Part shown: one piece after another, positions 6,427 through 13,053 of the stretch
Layout: every line of letters begins with the position of its first letter
Position numbering within the stretch: position 1 is the first letter of the stretch
Assembly (NCBI GenBank): GCA_016840905.1
Contig: JAEORM010000203.1
Coordinates: 1-13,540 of the forward strand
Direction of reading: 5' to 3'
Length of the DNA: 13,540 bases
Source: Candidatus Gerdarchaeota archaeon
GTDB lineage: Archaea; Asgardarchaeota; Heimdallarchaeia; JABLTI01
The notes under the pieces: model-generated
Seen by the model: only the letters and a program-made list of their open reading frames with translations
Databases searched by the model: none
What the model was told of the DNA's origin: nothing
Translations under genes and position numbers: made by a program

Positions 6427-6840
6427 ATGACAGCTGAAAACCCTAATACAAATACTCACGAAGATTTTTTGTTCAAAGAACAAAGTGAAAATTTGCAACT
6501 TGTTGTTTTGAAATTTGCTAATGGGTTCTTTATTGCTATATCTGAAAGATCAGCATTAAAACTAGGAACAACTGCCATTTCTTTACCATTTGCTCCAGAT
6601 CTTAAAGAGAGAAATCAAAAACAAATCATAGATTTTCATACTTTGGATAGAAGAGGAATTACAACATCTACTATTATTGGAACAAGAAATGAATTATATA
6701 CAAAAGCTTTGGCTGAAAAAATCGTTCAAAATACTGGTCAGCTTGTATACCTTACTGTAAATTATCCTGAAAATAAAGATGAATTATTTACTGAAGCATT
6801 GCAATTAGTAGAAAGTTTTTTACGAAATTTAAGAAAGTAA
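6427..6840 (+). CDS. Putative proteasome assembly chaperone, PAC3/PAC4-like
   Basis: This 137-residue protein resembles eukaryotic proteasome assembly chaperones PAC3 (PSMG3) and PAC4 (PSMG4) in length, order of elements and local sequence. After a disordered N-terminus (1-20) come a strand pair (LQLVVLKFANGFFIAIS), a loop, the strand GITTSTIIGTRNE (77-89), a helix YTKALAEKIVQNTGQ (91-105), a strand LVYLTVNYPE, and a closing helix (118-135). Human PAC4 has the same STSLLG, helix, VFVSYNL, helix order. In eukaryotes PAC3-PAC4 guides assembly of the 20S alpha ring. The assignment rests on remembered sequence patterns only, and PAC-like folds are also found in other archaeal chaperones. It is the last gene of the uppS set. 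No clear ribosome binding site precedes the ATG, and the next gene is 196 bases away. Confidence 0.55.
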   Translation: MTAENPNTNTHEDFLFKEQSENLQLVVLKFANGFFIAISERSALKLGTTAISLPFAPDLKERNQKQIIDFHTLDRRGITTSTIIGTRNELYTKALAEKIVQNTGQLVYLTVNYPENKDELFTEALQLVESFLRNLRK

Positions 6841-6904
6841 ATTAAAAGTATTAATTTAATTTATACCCAGATTATTTCATAAAAAATGTCCCTACCAAAA
6901 GTGA

Positions 6905-6913
6905 TTTTATATA
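6905..6913 (+). promoter_or_regulatory. Strong TATA element upstream of the gelsolin-like gene
   Basis: TTTTATATA is a near-consensus archaeal TATA box and is preceded by the purine-rich BRE-like AAAAGTGA (6897-6904). Initiation near 6937 would give a leader of about 100 bases. A second weaker candidate, TAATATTTAAAA (6971-6982) preceded by AAAAAG, would give a leader of about 35 bases. GGAG at 7022-7025 is the likely ribosome binding site for the ATG at 7037. Confidence 0.5.
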
Positions 6914-7036
6914 CATAGAGTAAAGGTTATTTAGGTTATTATCTGAGAGTATTCAGAAAACAATAAAAAGTAATATTTAAAAAAGAAAATTGTAACAAAA
7001 AAAGACATGTTTGTCGGAAATGGAGAATGCTAAAAG

Positions 7037-8089
7037 ATGGATATTAAATTTTTCGAAGTTTTAGAAGACGGTACCCTTAATGAAGAGAATGATTTTTCAC
7101 AAAAAAGCTCTAAGGTCTTGATAATAGTTGATGATCAATTTAAACGTATTTTCTTATGGAAAGGCGCTAATTCTGGTATAAAAAAGAAATTCATTGGTAG
7201 CCGAGCAGCTGCAGAATTAAGAAAAACTTACTATGGATTTGCTTACCGATTATCTGTTATTGAGGAAGGAGACGAAACTCAAGAATTTGAATTTACTATC
7301 AAACGTTCAAGAGGAGAAGCTACTGTAGGAGTAATTGAAGAAACAACTCGAGGAATTCCTACAAATCCATCTGAATTAGGTTTAGAAACTGGTGTTGATA
7401 TTAAAATTAGTGGTGACGAACCATCAAAGAAAATTATCTACACTGATAAAGATAAAGCAGAGTTATCACAATTTGCTGGAGCTCGTTCAGATGCACCATC
7501 AAGTTCACCTTCTATGGATGGCCCAAGACCAAAACGTCCAGAACCAGGTGAAAACAAACAAAGTGCTCCTCAACCACAAAGAACTATTCTAAGTGAAATG
7601 ATGGGTGGAAAAGAACCAACAATTATCAGACCTGCTCCAGGAACAGAAACAGCAAAACGTTATAGTTCTACTTCAACAACAAGCGCACCTCCACCAAAAA
7701 CACCATCTCCACCTCCAACACCACCACCAACTCCACAGCAGCAACAACAACAACAACAACCACAAAAGGCTATTCCTAGAACAGATCCCAAGGAAGCTTT
7801 CGCTTTGATTAAAGAACTAGGTGTTCCTGTTGGATATGAACGTGATTTAGTCATTGTAGGTACAGGTGTCTATAAACAACAAGGAAATGATTTCCTCGTT
7901 CCTCCAAATCCTCCTGAAGGGGTGTTTTTAGCACCAGATAGAGTACCAAGAATTATAATTGAAAATGGTGTAGTAAAAGTAATTGAAGTCTTAAAGAAAA
8001 TCCAAAAAGAGACTAAAGAAAAGGAAGAAGTTAAGCTTGATCAAGATATAGATGACTTGATGAGCACATTCCAAATTGAAATTGAATAA
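7037..8089 (+). CDS. Gelsolin-like domain protein with Pro/Gln-rich linker and unknown C-terminal domain
   Basis: The 350-residue protein has three parts. Residues about 22-85 match a gelsolin repeat: VLIIVDDQFKRIFLWKG (27-43), an amphipathic helix over 46-65, then LSVIEEGDETQEF (72-84). That is the strand, WxG, helix, EEGxE-F pattern of gelsolin and villin. Residues 86-140 are a charged extension. Residues about 145-248 are low-complexity, rich in Pro, Ser, Thr and Gln, with APPPK, SPPPTPPPTP and eight consecutive Gln. Residues 249-318 (from KEAFALIKELGVPVGYERD to VIEVLKK) look folded but I recognise no family, and a charged tail ends IDDLMSTFQIEIE. Asgard gelsolin-like proteins bind actin, so a role in cytoskeleton regulation is inferred, and the polyproline could be a profilin or SH3-like ligand. 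A Roadblock gene follows 57 bases downstream. Confidence 0.75.
   Translation: MDIKFFEVLEDGTLNEENDFSQKSSKVLIIVDDQFKRIFLWKGANSGIKKKFIGSRAAAELRKTYYGFAYRLSVIEEGDETQEFEFTIKRSRGEATVGVIEETTRGIPTNPSELGLETGVDIKISGDEPSKKIIYTDKDKAELSQFAGARSDAPSSSPSMDGPRPKRPEPGENKQSAPQPQRTILSEMMGGKEPTIIRPAPGTETAKRYSSTSTTSAPPPKTPSPPPTPPPTPQQQQQQQQPQKAIPRTDPKEAFALIKELGVPVGYERDLVIVGTGVYKQQGNDFLVPPNPPEGVFLAPDRVPRIIIENGVVKVIEVLKKIQKETKEKEEVKLDQDIDDLMSTFQIEIE
7688..7765 (+). repeat. Polyproline/polyglutamine low-complexity coding tract with a CAA/CAG run
   Basis: These bases encode residues 218-243 of the gelsolin-like protein: clusters of two or three prolines separated by Lys, Thr or Ser, then eight glutamines. The glutamine codons are CAG CAG followed by six CAA, a trinucleotide microsatellite that could change length by slippage. 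The proline clusters resemble profilin/SH3/EVH1-type ligands. Confidence 0.85.
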
Positions 8090-8100
8090 ATACTAGAAAG

Positions 8101-8114
8101 ATAATATATATAAT
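8101..8114 (+). promoter_or_regulatory. TATA-like element for the second Roadblock gene
   Basis: ATAATATATATAAT is preceded by the purine-rich AGAAAG. Initiation about 25 bases on (near 8132) would leave a leader of about 15 bases before the ATG at 8147, where no strong ribosome binding site is visible. The gene may therefore be expressed alone as well as with the gelsolin-like gene. Confidence 0.42.
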
Positions 8115-8146
8115 AAAGAAACAATTAGTACTGTGTTGATTGAAAA

Positions 8147-8545
8147 ATGTCCATTAAGATACCACCAGATAAAGCAAAAGAATTAGTAGCAGTGCTTCAA
8201 TTAATAACATCAGAAACAAGAGTTGACGCACTAGCAGTAGTTTCAGATGCAGGTGAGAGAGTAGCTTTCTTTGCCCAAAATAAAGCAATTGATCCTGTAG
8301 AACTTTCAGCTGTTGCTGCAGCTTTAGCTTCAACAAGCAAATTAGCTGTTGATAGATTAGCTTTTAGCCCAATGCAAGATATCATTTTAAGAGGATCTAA
8401 TGGTTTCATGGTTTTGAAGGATCTTGGGAGATTCTATCTTATTGGTGGTTCTACAGATAATCAAGCAATGCCAGCTATTGTTAAAAGTCTCTCAGTTCAT
8501 GCACCAAAAATATCTACTATTATGGCTGATGTTCATCCATATTAA
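8147..8545 (+). CDS. Roadblock/LC7 domain protein (MglB-like)
   Basis: The 132-residue protein is almost entirely a Roadblock/LC7 domain. The first helix (KAKELVAVLQLITSET, 9-24) is followed by the strand VDALAVVSDAGERVAFF (26-42), a small-residue helix (ELSAVAAALASTSKLAVDRL), the hairpin DIILRGSNGFMVLKDLGRFY and a last helix ending APKISTIM. Such proteins form homodimeric platforms for Ras/Rag/MglA-type GTPases. It differs clearly from the Roadblock protein at 3959-4390 (longer first helix, a GRFYLIGGS strand, no N-terminal extension), so the two are not recent duplicates. The position directly after the gelsolin-like gene suggests that the two work together, though this is only context. A hairpin and T-run follow the stop. 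Confidence 0.87.
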   Translation: MSIKIPPDKAKELVAVLQLITSETRVDALAVVSDAGERVAFFAQNKAIDPVELSAVAAALASTSKLAVDRLAFSPMQDIILRGSNGFMVLKDLGRFYLIGGSTDNQAMPAIVKSLSVHAPKISTIMADVHPY

Positions 8546-8560
8546 GAATTGATAAGTAAA

Positions 8561-8591
8561 GGGGAATTTTTCTCCCCAAAAGATTTTTTTT
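8561..8591 (+). terminator. Hairpin plus T-run terminator after the second Roadblock gene
   Basis: GGGGA (8561-8565) pairs with TCCCC (8573-8577) around a seven-base AT-rich loop, and eight consecutive T follow at 8584-8591. This is the clearest terminator-like structure in the window and separates the gelsolin-like/Roadblock pair from the HD gene. Confidence 0.6.
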
Positions 8592-8688
8592 CATTTTTAC
8601 TTTAATATTTTTACAAATAATTTAAAAGATTGAAATAGAATAGTCCGATTAGAAGAGAAATAACATAACATTATACTAACTCTTTTTT

Positions 8689-8693
8689 GGGAG
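8689..8693 (+). promoter_or_regulatory. Ribosome binding site of the HD phosphohydrolase gene
   Basis: GGGAG lies eight bases before the ATG at 8702 and supports that start, which also begins the protein at the normal family position. No convincing TATA box was chosen for this gene; AATAATTTAAAAG around 8616-8628 is a weak candidate. Confidence 0.5.
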
Positions 8694-8701
8694 TTTAAAA
8701 A

Positions 8702-9982
8702 ATGACTAAAACACAATTTATTAAAGATCCAATTCATGGTTATATTTTCCTTAACGACATAGATAAAGAATTAATTGATACTAAATATTTCCAGAGATTA
8801 AGGCGAATAAGACAATTATCAGGATCTGAATTTGTTTATCCAGGAGCTAATCATACTCGTTTTGAACATTCTTTGGGAGTCAGCTATTTAGCTGAAAAAA
8901 TGGCTATCTCTTTAACAAATGATGAAGATACAAATATCACTCAAGATGATATAATTCATGTTAGAACTGCAGCTTTATTACATGACATTGGTCATGGACC
9001 TTTTTCACACACCTTTGAAGCATTACTAGAAAGAATTTCTAAGAATCATGAAGATTTATCAAGATGGATCATTCAGAAGAGTGATATTGCGGATATTTTG
9101 AAAAAATATGATGTAAATGTTAATGATATTTGTGGATTAATTCATGGAAATAAAACTAAACCAAATAAAGGTTATCTTAATCAAATAGTTTCAGGTTCTT
9201 GTGATGTTGATAAAATGGATTTTATTGTTCGTGATTCATATCACACTGGAGCAGAATATGGCCAAGTAGATATTATGAGAATACTTTATACAATGGGAAT
9301 AATTAACGAAAATCTTGCAGTGAACTATTCAGCTTTACCTGCTCTTGAAGCGTTCTTGATTGCTCGAGTAGAATCTTTTCGAACAATTTATTTTCATAAA
9401 GTATCACGAGCTTCACAATTAATGATAGTTAGAGCAATGGAGCTTGCAGAGGATGAAATAGGCCTTTTAAATTTCAAAAAACCTGAAGAGTATGTTAAAT
9501 TAGATGATTTCACAGTTTGGGCTAAATTAATCGAATGTAAAACATCAAAGAAGATTATGGAAGACTTAGCAAATAGGAAATTATTGAAAGTAGCTTTTGA
9601 GCGAGAGTTTATGACTCGAGATGAATTTTTACAATCAACACTCAATAAGAAAGAATATCGTGATAAATTAGTGGAGGAAATTGCCAACGAAGCAAAAATT
9701 GATCCTTCACAAGTATTCATTGATATACCAACCTTACCTAGCGTACCATATTCTCATTCCATAGATTTACCAGCTTATGAAATACCCATGTTTCTAAGAG
9801 AGGGTCCAACTAATATGAAACAAGAGGTTAAGATTCGAAAGGTCTCAAGAATCTTTGAATCACTTATGGGAATGATGTATATCTTTAGAGTATATTCTGA
9901 TTCAAAAAATAGAGAGAAAGTCAAAAAAGCTTCTGAAAAAGTATTTGGTGAGAAAACAATAGAAAAACAAATATCATTCTAA
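8702..9982 (+). CDS. HD-domain phosphohydrolase, SAMHD1-like (putative dNTP triphosphohydrolase)
   Basis: The 426-residue protein opens with KDPIHGYIFLNDIDKELIDT, the conserved N-terminus of SAMHD1-type HD proteins. It then has FQRLRRIRQL (30-39), HTRFEHSLGV (51-60, catalytic H56) and ALLHDIGHGPFSH (91-103, H94-D95 metal ligands and H98). GSCDVDKMDFIVRDS (165-179) carries the distal aspartate. The complete HD metal site and the DIGHGPFSH signature point to hydrolysis of phosphate esters, most likely dNTPs to deoxynucleosides and triphosphate, though substrates of archaeal members are mostly untested. The C-terminal part (about 200-426) is the usual helical region of the family. SAMHD1's N-terminal SAM domain is absent. 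A zinc-ribbon gene follows 18 bases later and is probably co-transcribed. The protein would control nucleotide pools in the cytoplasm, which fits the nearby replication-repair genes. Confidence 0.9.
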   Translation: MTKTQFIKDPIHGYIFLNDIDKELIDTKYFQRLRRIRQLSGSEFVYPGANHTRFEHSLGVSYLAEKMAISLTNDEDTNITQDDIIHVRTAALLHDIGHGPFSHTFEALLERISKNHEDLSRWIIQKSDIADILKKYDVNVNDICGLIHGNKTKPNKGYLNQIVSGSCDVDKMDFIVRDSYHTGAEYGQVDIMRILYTMGIINENLAVNYSALPALEAFLIARVESFRTIYFHKVSRASQLMIVRAMELAEDEIGLLNFKKPEEYVKLDDFTVWAKLIECKTSKKIMEDLANRKLLKVAFEREFMTRDEFLQSTLNKKEYRDKLVEEIANEAKIDPSQVFIDIPTLPSVPYSHSIDLPAYEIPMFLREGPTNMKQEVKIRKVSRIFESLMGMMYIFRVYSDSKNREKVKKASEKVFGEKTIEKQISF

Positions 9983-9986
9983 AAAT

Positions 9987-9991
9987 GGTGA
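9987..9991 (+). promoter_or_regulatory. GGTGA ribosome binding site of the ZNRD2-like gene
   Basis: GGTGA matches the archaeal anti-Shine-Dalgarno core and lies nine bases before the ATG at 10001, inside the 18-base gap after the HD gene. It supports the chosen start and translation from a shared transcript. Confidence 0.6.
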
Positions 9992-10000
9992 AACAAAAAT

Positions 10001-10390
10001 ATGACTGGAAGTAATAATAAAATAAACGAAACTGAAGGAATAAAGGCTATTGCAGAAGCTCTAAGAGCAGGCGGTACTCTTTTGAATGCTGCATGTCCAA
10101 TTTGCTCTTATCCTCTTATTAAGGTAGAAGACAAAATCTATTGTAAAGTCTGTAATAATGAAGTGATAATTTATAGAAACGAAAGCGATTTACCAAAAGA
10201 ATATCAACAAGCTTTGAAACATAAAAGTCCTAAAAGCGAAGAAGAAAATCCAATGGTAAAAACTTTAACAAATAAAATTGAAACACTACGGGTTCAATTG
10301 GAAAATGCAACAGATCCAGACGAAATCATAAAATTAACTGAAGCAATTGATAAATTAATGGCAGCTTTAAATAAAGCAAAAGGATATTAA
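10001..10390 (+). CDS. Sssca1/ZNRD2 (Sjogren/scleroderma autoantigen 1) family zinc-ribbon protein
   Basis: The 129-residue protein carries the family signature: a short N-terminal helix (about 12-23), then AGGTLLNAACPICSYPLIK and a second knuckle IYCKVCNNEV. C32/C35 and C48/C51 form a four-cysteine zinc ribbon. Residues about 80-129 are Lys/Glu-rich with heptad-like spacing (LTNKIETLRVQLENATDP), indicating a coiled coil for self-association or partner binding. The family is found in archaea and eukaryotes. Human ZNRD2 is an autoantigen whose exact role is not settled, so no function is proposed here. The gene follows the HD phosphohydrolase gene closely. Its stop is only two bases from the stop of convergent hef, so transcripts from the two strands probably overlap at their 3' ends. 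Confidence 0.85.
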   Translation: MTGSNNKINETEGIKAIAEALRAGGTLLNAACPICSYPLIKVEDKIYCKVCNNEVIIYRNESDLPKEYQQALKHKSPKSEEENPMVKTLTNKIETLRVQLENATDPDEIIKLTEAIDKLMAALNKAKGY

Positions 10391-10392
10391 AT

Positions 10393-12852
10393 CTAATTTT
10401 TAGGTTCATAGGTATAGTTAATGAGATCAACTATTTCTTGAGCCATTTTCTTTCCTATCCCTTTTATTTCTTGAAGTTCTTCAATTTTAGCGTTGAAAAA
10501 TCGCTCCAAAGTACCAAATTTTTCTAAAATACGTTTAGCTAAGACGGTGTTAATATTAGGAAAACCTGCAACAATGAATTCAAGCAACTCCGAAGGATCA
10601 ACAGGTGATTTCTCTGTTCGTATTAAAGGAGTTTTATCGGAATGCTGTTGTTCACGTTTAGCTAAAGTACGCAAGTATTTGGCTGTATCTTTAGCATTTC
10701 TTGTCCAAATTATTCGAATGTCAAAATTTAAGGATATAGAAGCAATAGCTCCTCGTATTGCTTCAGGATTAAGTGCTTTATGGCCATACAAAGATTCTCC
10801 CTCAATGATCAATAATGGCATAGGATAATTCTGTTTCATAGCAATTAATTGTGAGAATAATCGTCCATCAATTATACTTTGACTAAAGTCAGCTGCATCT
10901 TTACGTTCAACACAAACTCGAGAACTAACAATATAATCACCAATAGTTAATTGATGGAATTCAATTTCTACATCATCCATATCAGATAATTCTTTAGTTA
11001 TACCAGATTTTGATTCGCGAGAATCAACCAAAATACGAATTTTGGTATTTGAATCCTCTAATTCAATATCCTCAAATGTTTGTTTGATTTTATCTTGTTC
11101 AATATCAGGAATTATGTTTTCTTCAGATTTAATTCCTTTTTCTATTTCTTCTTCCATTCTACCTAATGCTTCATCAGAATACATCTCTAAATCATCAACA
11201 GGTTCATCTGAATAAACGATATCTTCTTCTATACTCTCTTCATCTGTGCCTGCTGCAAAGAAATCTTCAATTGATCTTTGTTGAGCGTCTATTCTTTGTT
11301 TATTAAATTTCTCAAGTTCATGTAGGTTTTGTCTCATATGTCGCTCTTTATGTCTAGCAGCCCAAAAATAACCCTCATCTCTTGTTCCCTTTGTCATAAG
11401 AACAACAACCTTTCCTGATCTTTTCCTACCAGTACGACCACGTCTTTGAATATTACGAATTGCAGAAGGAACACAATCATAAAAGACAACTAAATCGCAT
11501 TCAGAAACATCTAAACCTTCTTCACCTACACTTGTTGCTACTAAGCAGTTGTAAACACCATCTCTAAATTGTTGCATTATTTCCAATTGCATTTTTTGAG
11601 AAAATCCTTTATCACCAGATTTAGATGTTTGACCGATAAATCTTGAAGCATGAATATTCTCTAATCTGTTCAATGTATCAGCTAATGTTTGTGATGAATT
11701 GCGATATTGAGTAAAGACAATTATTCTAGAATTGGGGCTGTTGGAAATAGTGGTTGTCACTATTTTAATCAGTTCAGGAATTTTTGGATGCTCAAGACCT
11801 TCTTTAGCGATTTGTTGAGCAATATCATTTGAAACAATTAGAGCATCTTCATTAAGTAAATTTATCAAATTACGAGATGCTTTCGAACTTTGGGCTTCTT
11901 TGTACATTTTATTAAAATACTCTAGTAACGAGCTTATTCCTTGGGTTTCTAATAATTCCAATGCATGAGTTAATCTTACTGAAGAACCAACTAAGCCTAA
12001 TGCTAAATATAGTTCAGTGACATTTTCTGTTTTATCGAATTCCTTGGTGATCATAGGTGGTAACTTTAGTAAAGTTCTTCTTTGAATATTTACACTAGAT
12101 GATTCAATCCAACCTAATTGCTTTAATTGTTGTAATTTTGATGAAAGTGATTTCTCTAATAATGATTTAATACGAATGAATTTATCAGGAAGTTCAATAT
12201 GAATCCATTCGACCTCAGTTTCTTGCACATAAGGTTTAACATCACCAGATGTTTCCATTCGTGTTTCAACATGTTGTATTTGAAGATTTGAACAAACTTC
12301 TTGGATTTTCTCTTGGGATGAACCAGGTGAAGCAGTTATCCCTAAAATTAATGGATGAGCTGCAGCTTTCAAATATTGTTTGGCTACATAAACATAGGAA
12401 TAATCTCCTACAGCACGATGTGCTTCATCAACTCCTAAAAGAGAACATTTCTTTAAATCTAAAATCCCTGAAATAATATCGTTTTCTACTACTTGTGGGG
12501 TGGCAATGATTATTTGAGCTTGACGCCATAACTTTTCTCGTTTTGCTGGTAGATCTCCACCTGACAACATAATAATTTCTTCTTCAAAAATATTGAAAAT
12601 ATTTTGAAAAGTTGTCATATGTTGTTCAACCAAAGGTTTAGTTGGAGCCATAATCAAAATAAAAGAATCCGGATATTGTTCCATCCGTTTTGCAGCTAGA
12701 AGTGCTACTATAATTGTTTTACCCAATCCTGTTGGTAGAACAACTAATGTATTTCCTTTTAGACTTTTAGCGAAAATCGTTTGCTGATATAGACGAGCTT
12801 CAACAGTATTTGGTTTTATGTATTTATGTTGAATGAATTTTTCGTCTGACAT
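10393..12852 (-). CDS. hef: Hef, archaeal FANCM/XPF-like helicase-nuclease
   Basis: This 819-residue fork-processing enzyme joins a superfamily 2 helicase to an XPF-type nuclease. Helicase motifs: PTGLGKT (40-46, Walker A), VDEAHR (141-146, DEAH), GITASPG (171-177), VGEEGLD (442-448) and QRRGRTGR (469-476). Between motifs III and IV lies a helical insert (about 220-340), as in Hef and FANCM. An acidic, probably disordered linker (about 535-600) follows a PIP-like motif at 525-532. The nuclease domain has ILVDSRE (607-613), IGDY (637-640) and ERKDAAD (649-655, the ERKxxxD metal site), so it looks catalytically intact. The C-terminus is a tandem helix-hairpin-helix (about 752-812, with IKGIGKKMAQEI). 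Hef remodels stalled forks and cuts branched DNA, working with PCNA. GGTGAT precedes the ATG at five-base spacing. The full length and motif set show no degeneration. Confidence 0.96.
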   Translation of the reverse strand: MSDEKFIQHKYIKPNTVEARLYQQTIFAKSLKGNTLVVLPTGLGKTIIVALLAAKRMEQYPDSFILIMAPTKPLVEQHMTTFQNIFNIFEEEIIMLSGGDLPAKREKLWRQAQIIIATPQVVENDIISGILDLKKCSLLGVDEAHRAVGDYSYVYVAKQYLKAAAHPLILGITASPGSSQEKIQEVCSNLQIQHVETRMETSGDVKPYVQETEVEWIHIELPDKFIRIKSLLEKSLSSKLQQLKQLGWIESSSVNIQRRTLLKLPPMITKEFDKTENVTELYLALGLVGSSVRLTHALELLETQGISSLLEYFNKMYKEAQSSKASRNLINLLNEDALIVSNDIAQQIAKEGLEHPKIPELIKIVTTTISNSPNSRIIVFTQYRNSSQTLADTLNRLENIHASRFIGQTSKSGDKGFSQKMQLEIMQQFRDGVYNCLVATSVGEEGLDVSECDLVVFYDCVPSAIRNIQRRGRTGRKRSGKVVVLMTKGTRDEGYFWAARHKERHMRQNLHELEKFNKQRIDAQQRSIEDFFAAGTDEESIEEDIVYSDEPVDDLEMYSDEALGRMEEEIEKGIKSEENIIPDIEQDKIKQTFEDIELEDSNTKIRILVDSRESKSGITKELSDMDDVEIEFHQLTIGDYIVSSRVCVERKDAADFSQSIIDGRLFSQLIAMKQNYPMPLLIIEGESLYGHKALNPEAIRGAIASISLNFDIRIIWTRNAKDTAKYLRTLAKREQQHSDKTPLIRTEKSPVDPSELLEFIVAGFPNINTVLAKRILEKFGTLERFFNAKIEELQEIKGIGKKMAQEIVDLINYTYEPKN
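11257..11280 (-). other. PIP box (PCNA-interacting motif) inside Hef
   Basis: These bases encode QRSIEDFF (Hef residues 525-532), an exact match to the QxxIxxFF consensus for binding the sliding clamp. It lies just after the helicase core at the start of the acidic linker, the region through which other archaeal Hef proteins contact PCNA. Confidence 0.7.
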
Positions 12853-12857
12853 CTTTT

Positions 12858-12863
12858 ATCACC
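12858..12863 (-). promoter_or_regulatory. Consensus ribosome binding site of hef
   Basis: Read on the minus strand the bases are GGTGAT, a perfect match to the archaeal Shine-Dalgarno sequence, five bases before the ATG at 12852. It fixes the hef start and is the best ribosome binding site in the window. Confidence 0.7.
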
Positions 12864-12973
12864 AAACAAAGTATAGTTTTCGCATAACTTAAAGATTAAT
12901 TAATATGTTTATTAGGGGGATGTCCAAAACTAAAATGTTGCGATAAATAACGAGCATATAAATGGTTATTGTT

Positions 12974-12994
12974 GCTAGAATTCATTATTCTAGC
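12974..12994. repeat. 8-bp perfect dyad upstream of the small membrane-protein gene
   Basis: GCTAGAAT (12974-12981) and ATTCTAGC (12987-12994) are exact reverse complements around a five-base spacer. The dyad ends a few bases before a TATA-like element at 13000-13009, so it could bind a dimeric regulator of the downstream gene. It lies in the 201-base divergent spacer between hef and that gene. Confidence 0.35.
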
Positions 12995-12999
12995 TAATC

Positions 13000-13009
13000 T
13001 TTAAAAAAA
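13000..13009 (+). promoter_or_regulatory. Possible TATA element for the small membrane-protein gene
   Basis: TTTAAAAAAA lies about 45-54 bases before the ATG at 13054. Initiation near 13027 would leave about 27 bases of leader, which includes GGAAG (13041-13045). The same geometry would leave only about 12 bases before the alternative TTG at 13039. Confidence 0.33.
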
Positions 13010-13053
13010 AGTAAGTAATTAACTATTTGTTAAATTAATTGGAAGAATCACAC

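Noticed and set aside
7660..7854. Minus-strand frame with runs of Cys and Gly
   Set aside because: It is the antisense shadow of the CAA/CAG and CCA repeats in the gelsolin-like gene and has no protein-like composition.
9394..9720. Minus-strand frame opposite the HD gene
   Set aside because: It is nested within the HD phosphohydrolase gene, with no initiation signal and no family resemblance.
10493..10828. Plus-strand frames antisense to hef (also 12249-12476)
   Set aside because: Both lie within the intact 819-codon hef gene and show no features of real proteins.
13039..13041. TTG start for the small membrane protein
   Set aside because: No ribosome binding site precedes it, while GGAAG precedes the ATG at 13054. 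The putative TATA position would leave almost no leader.
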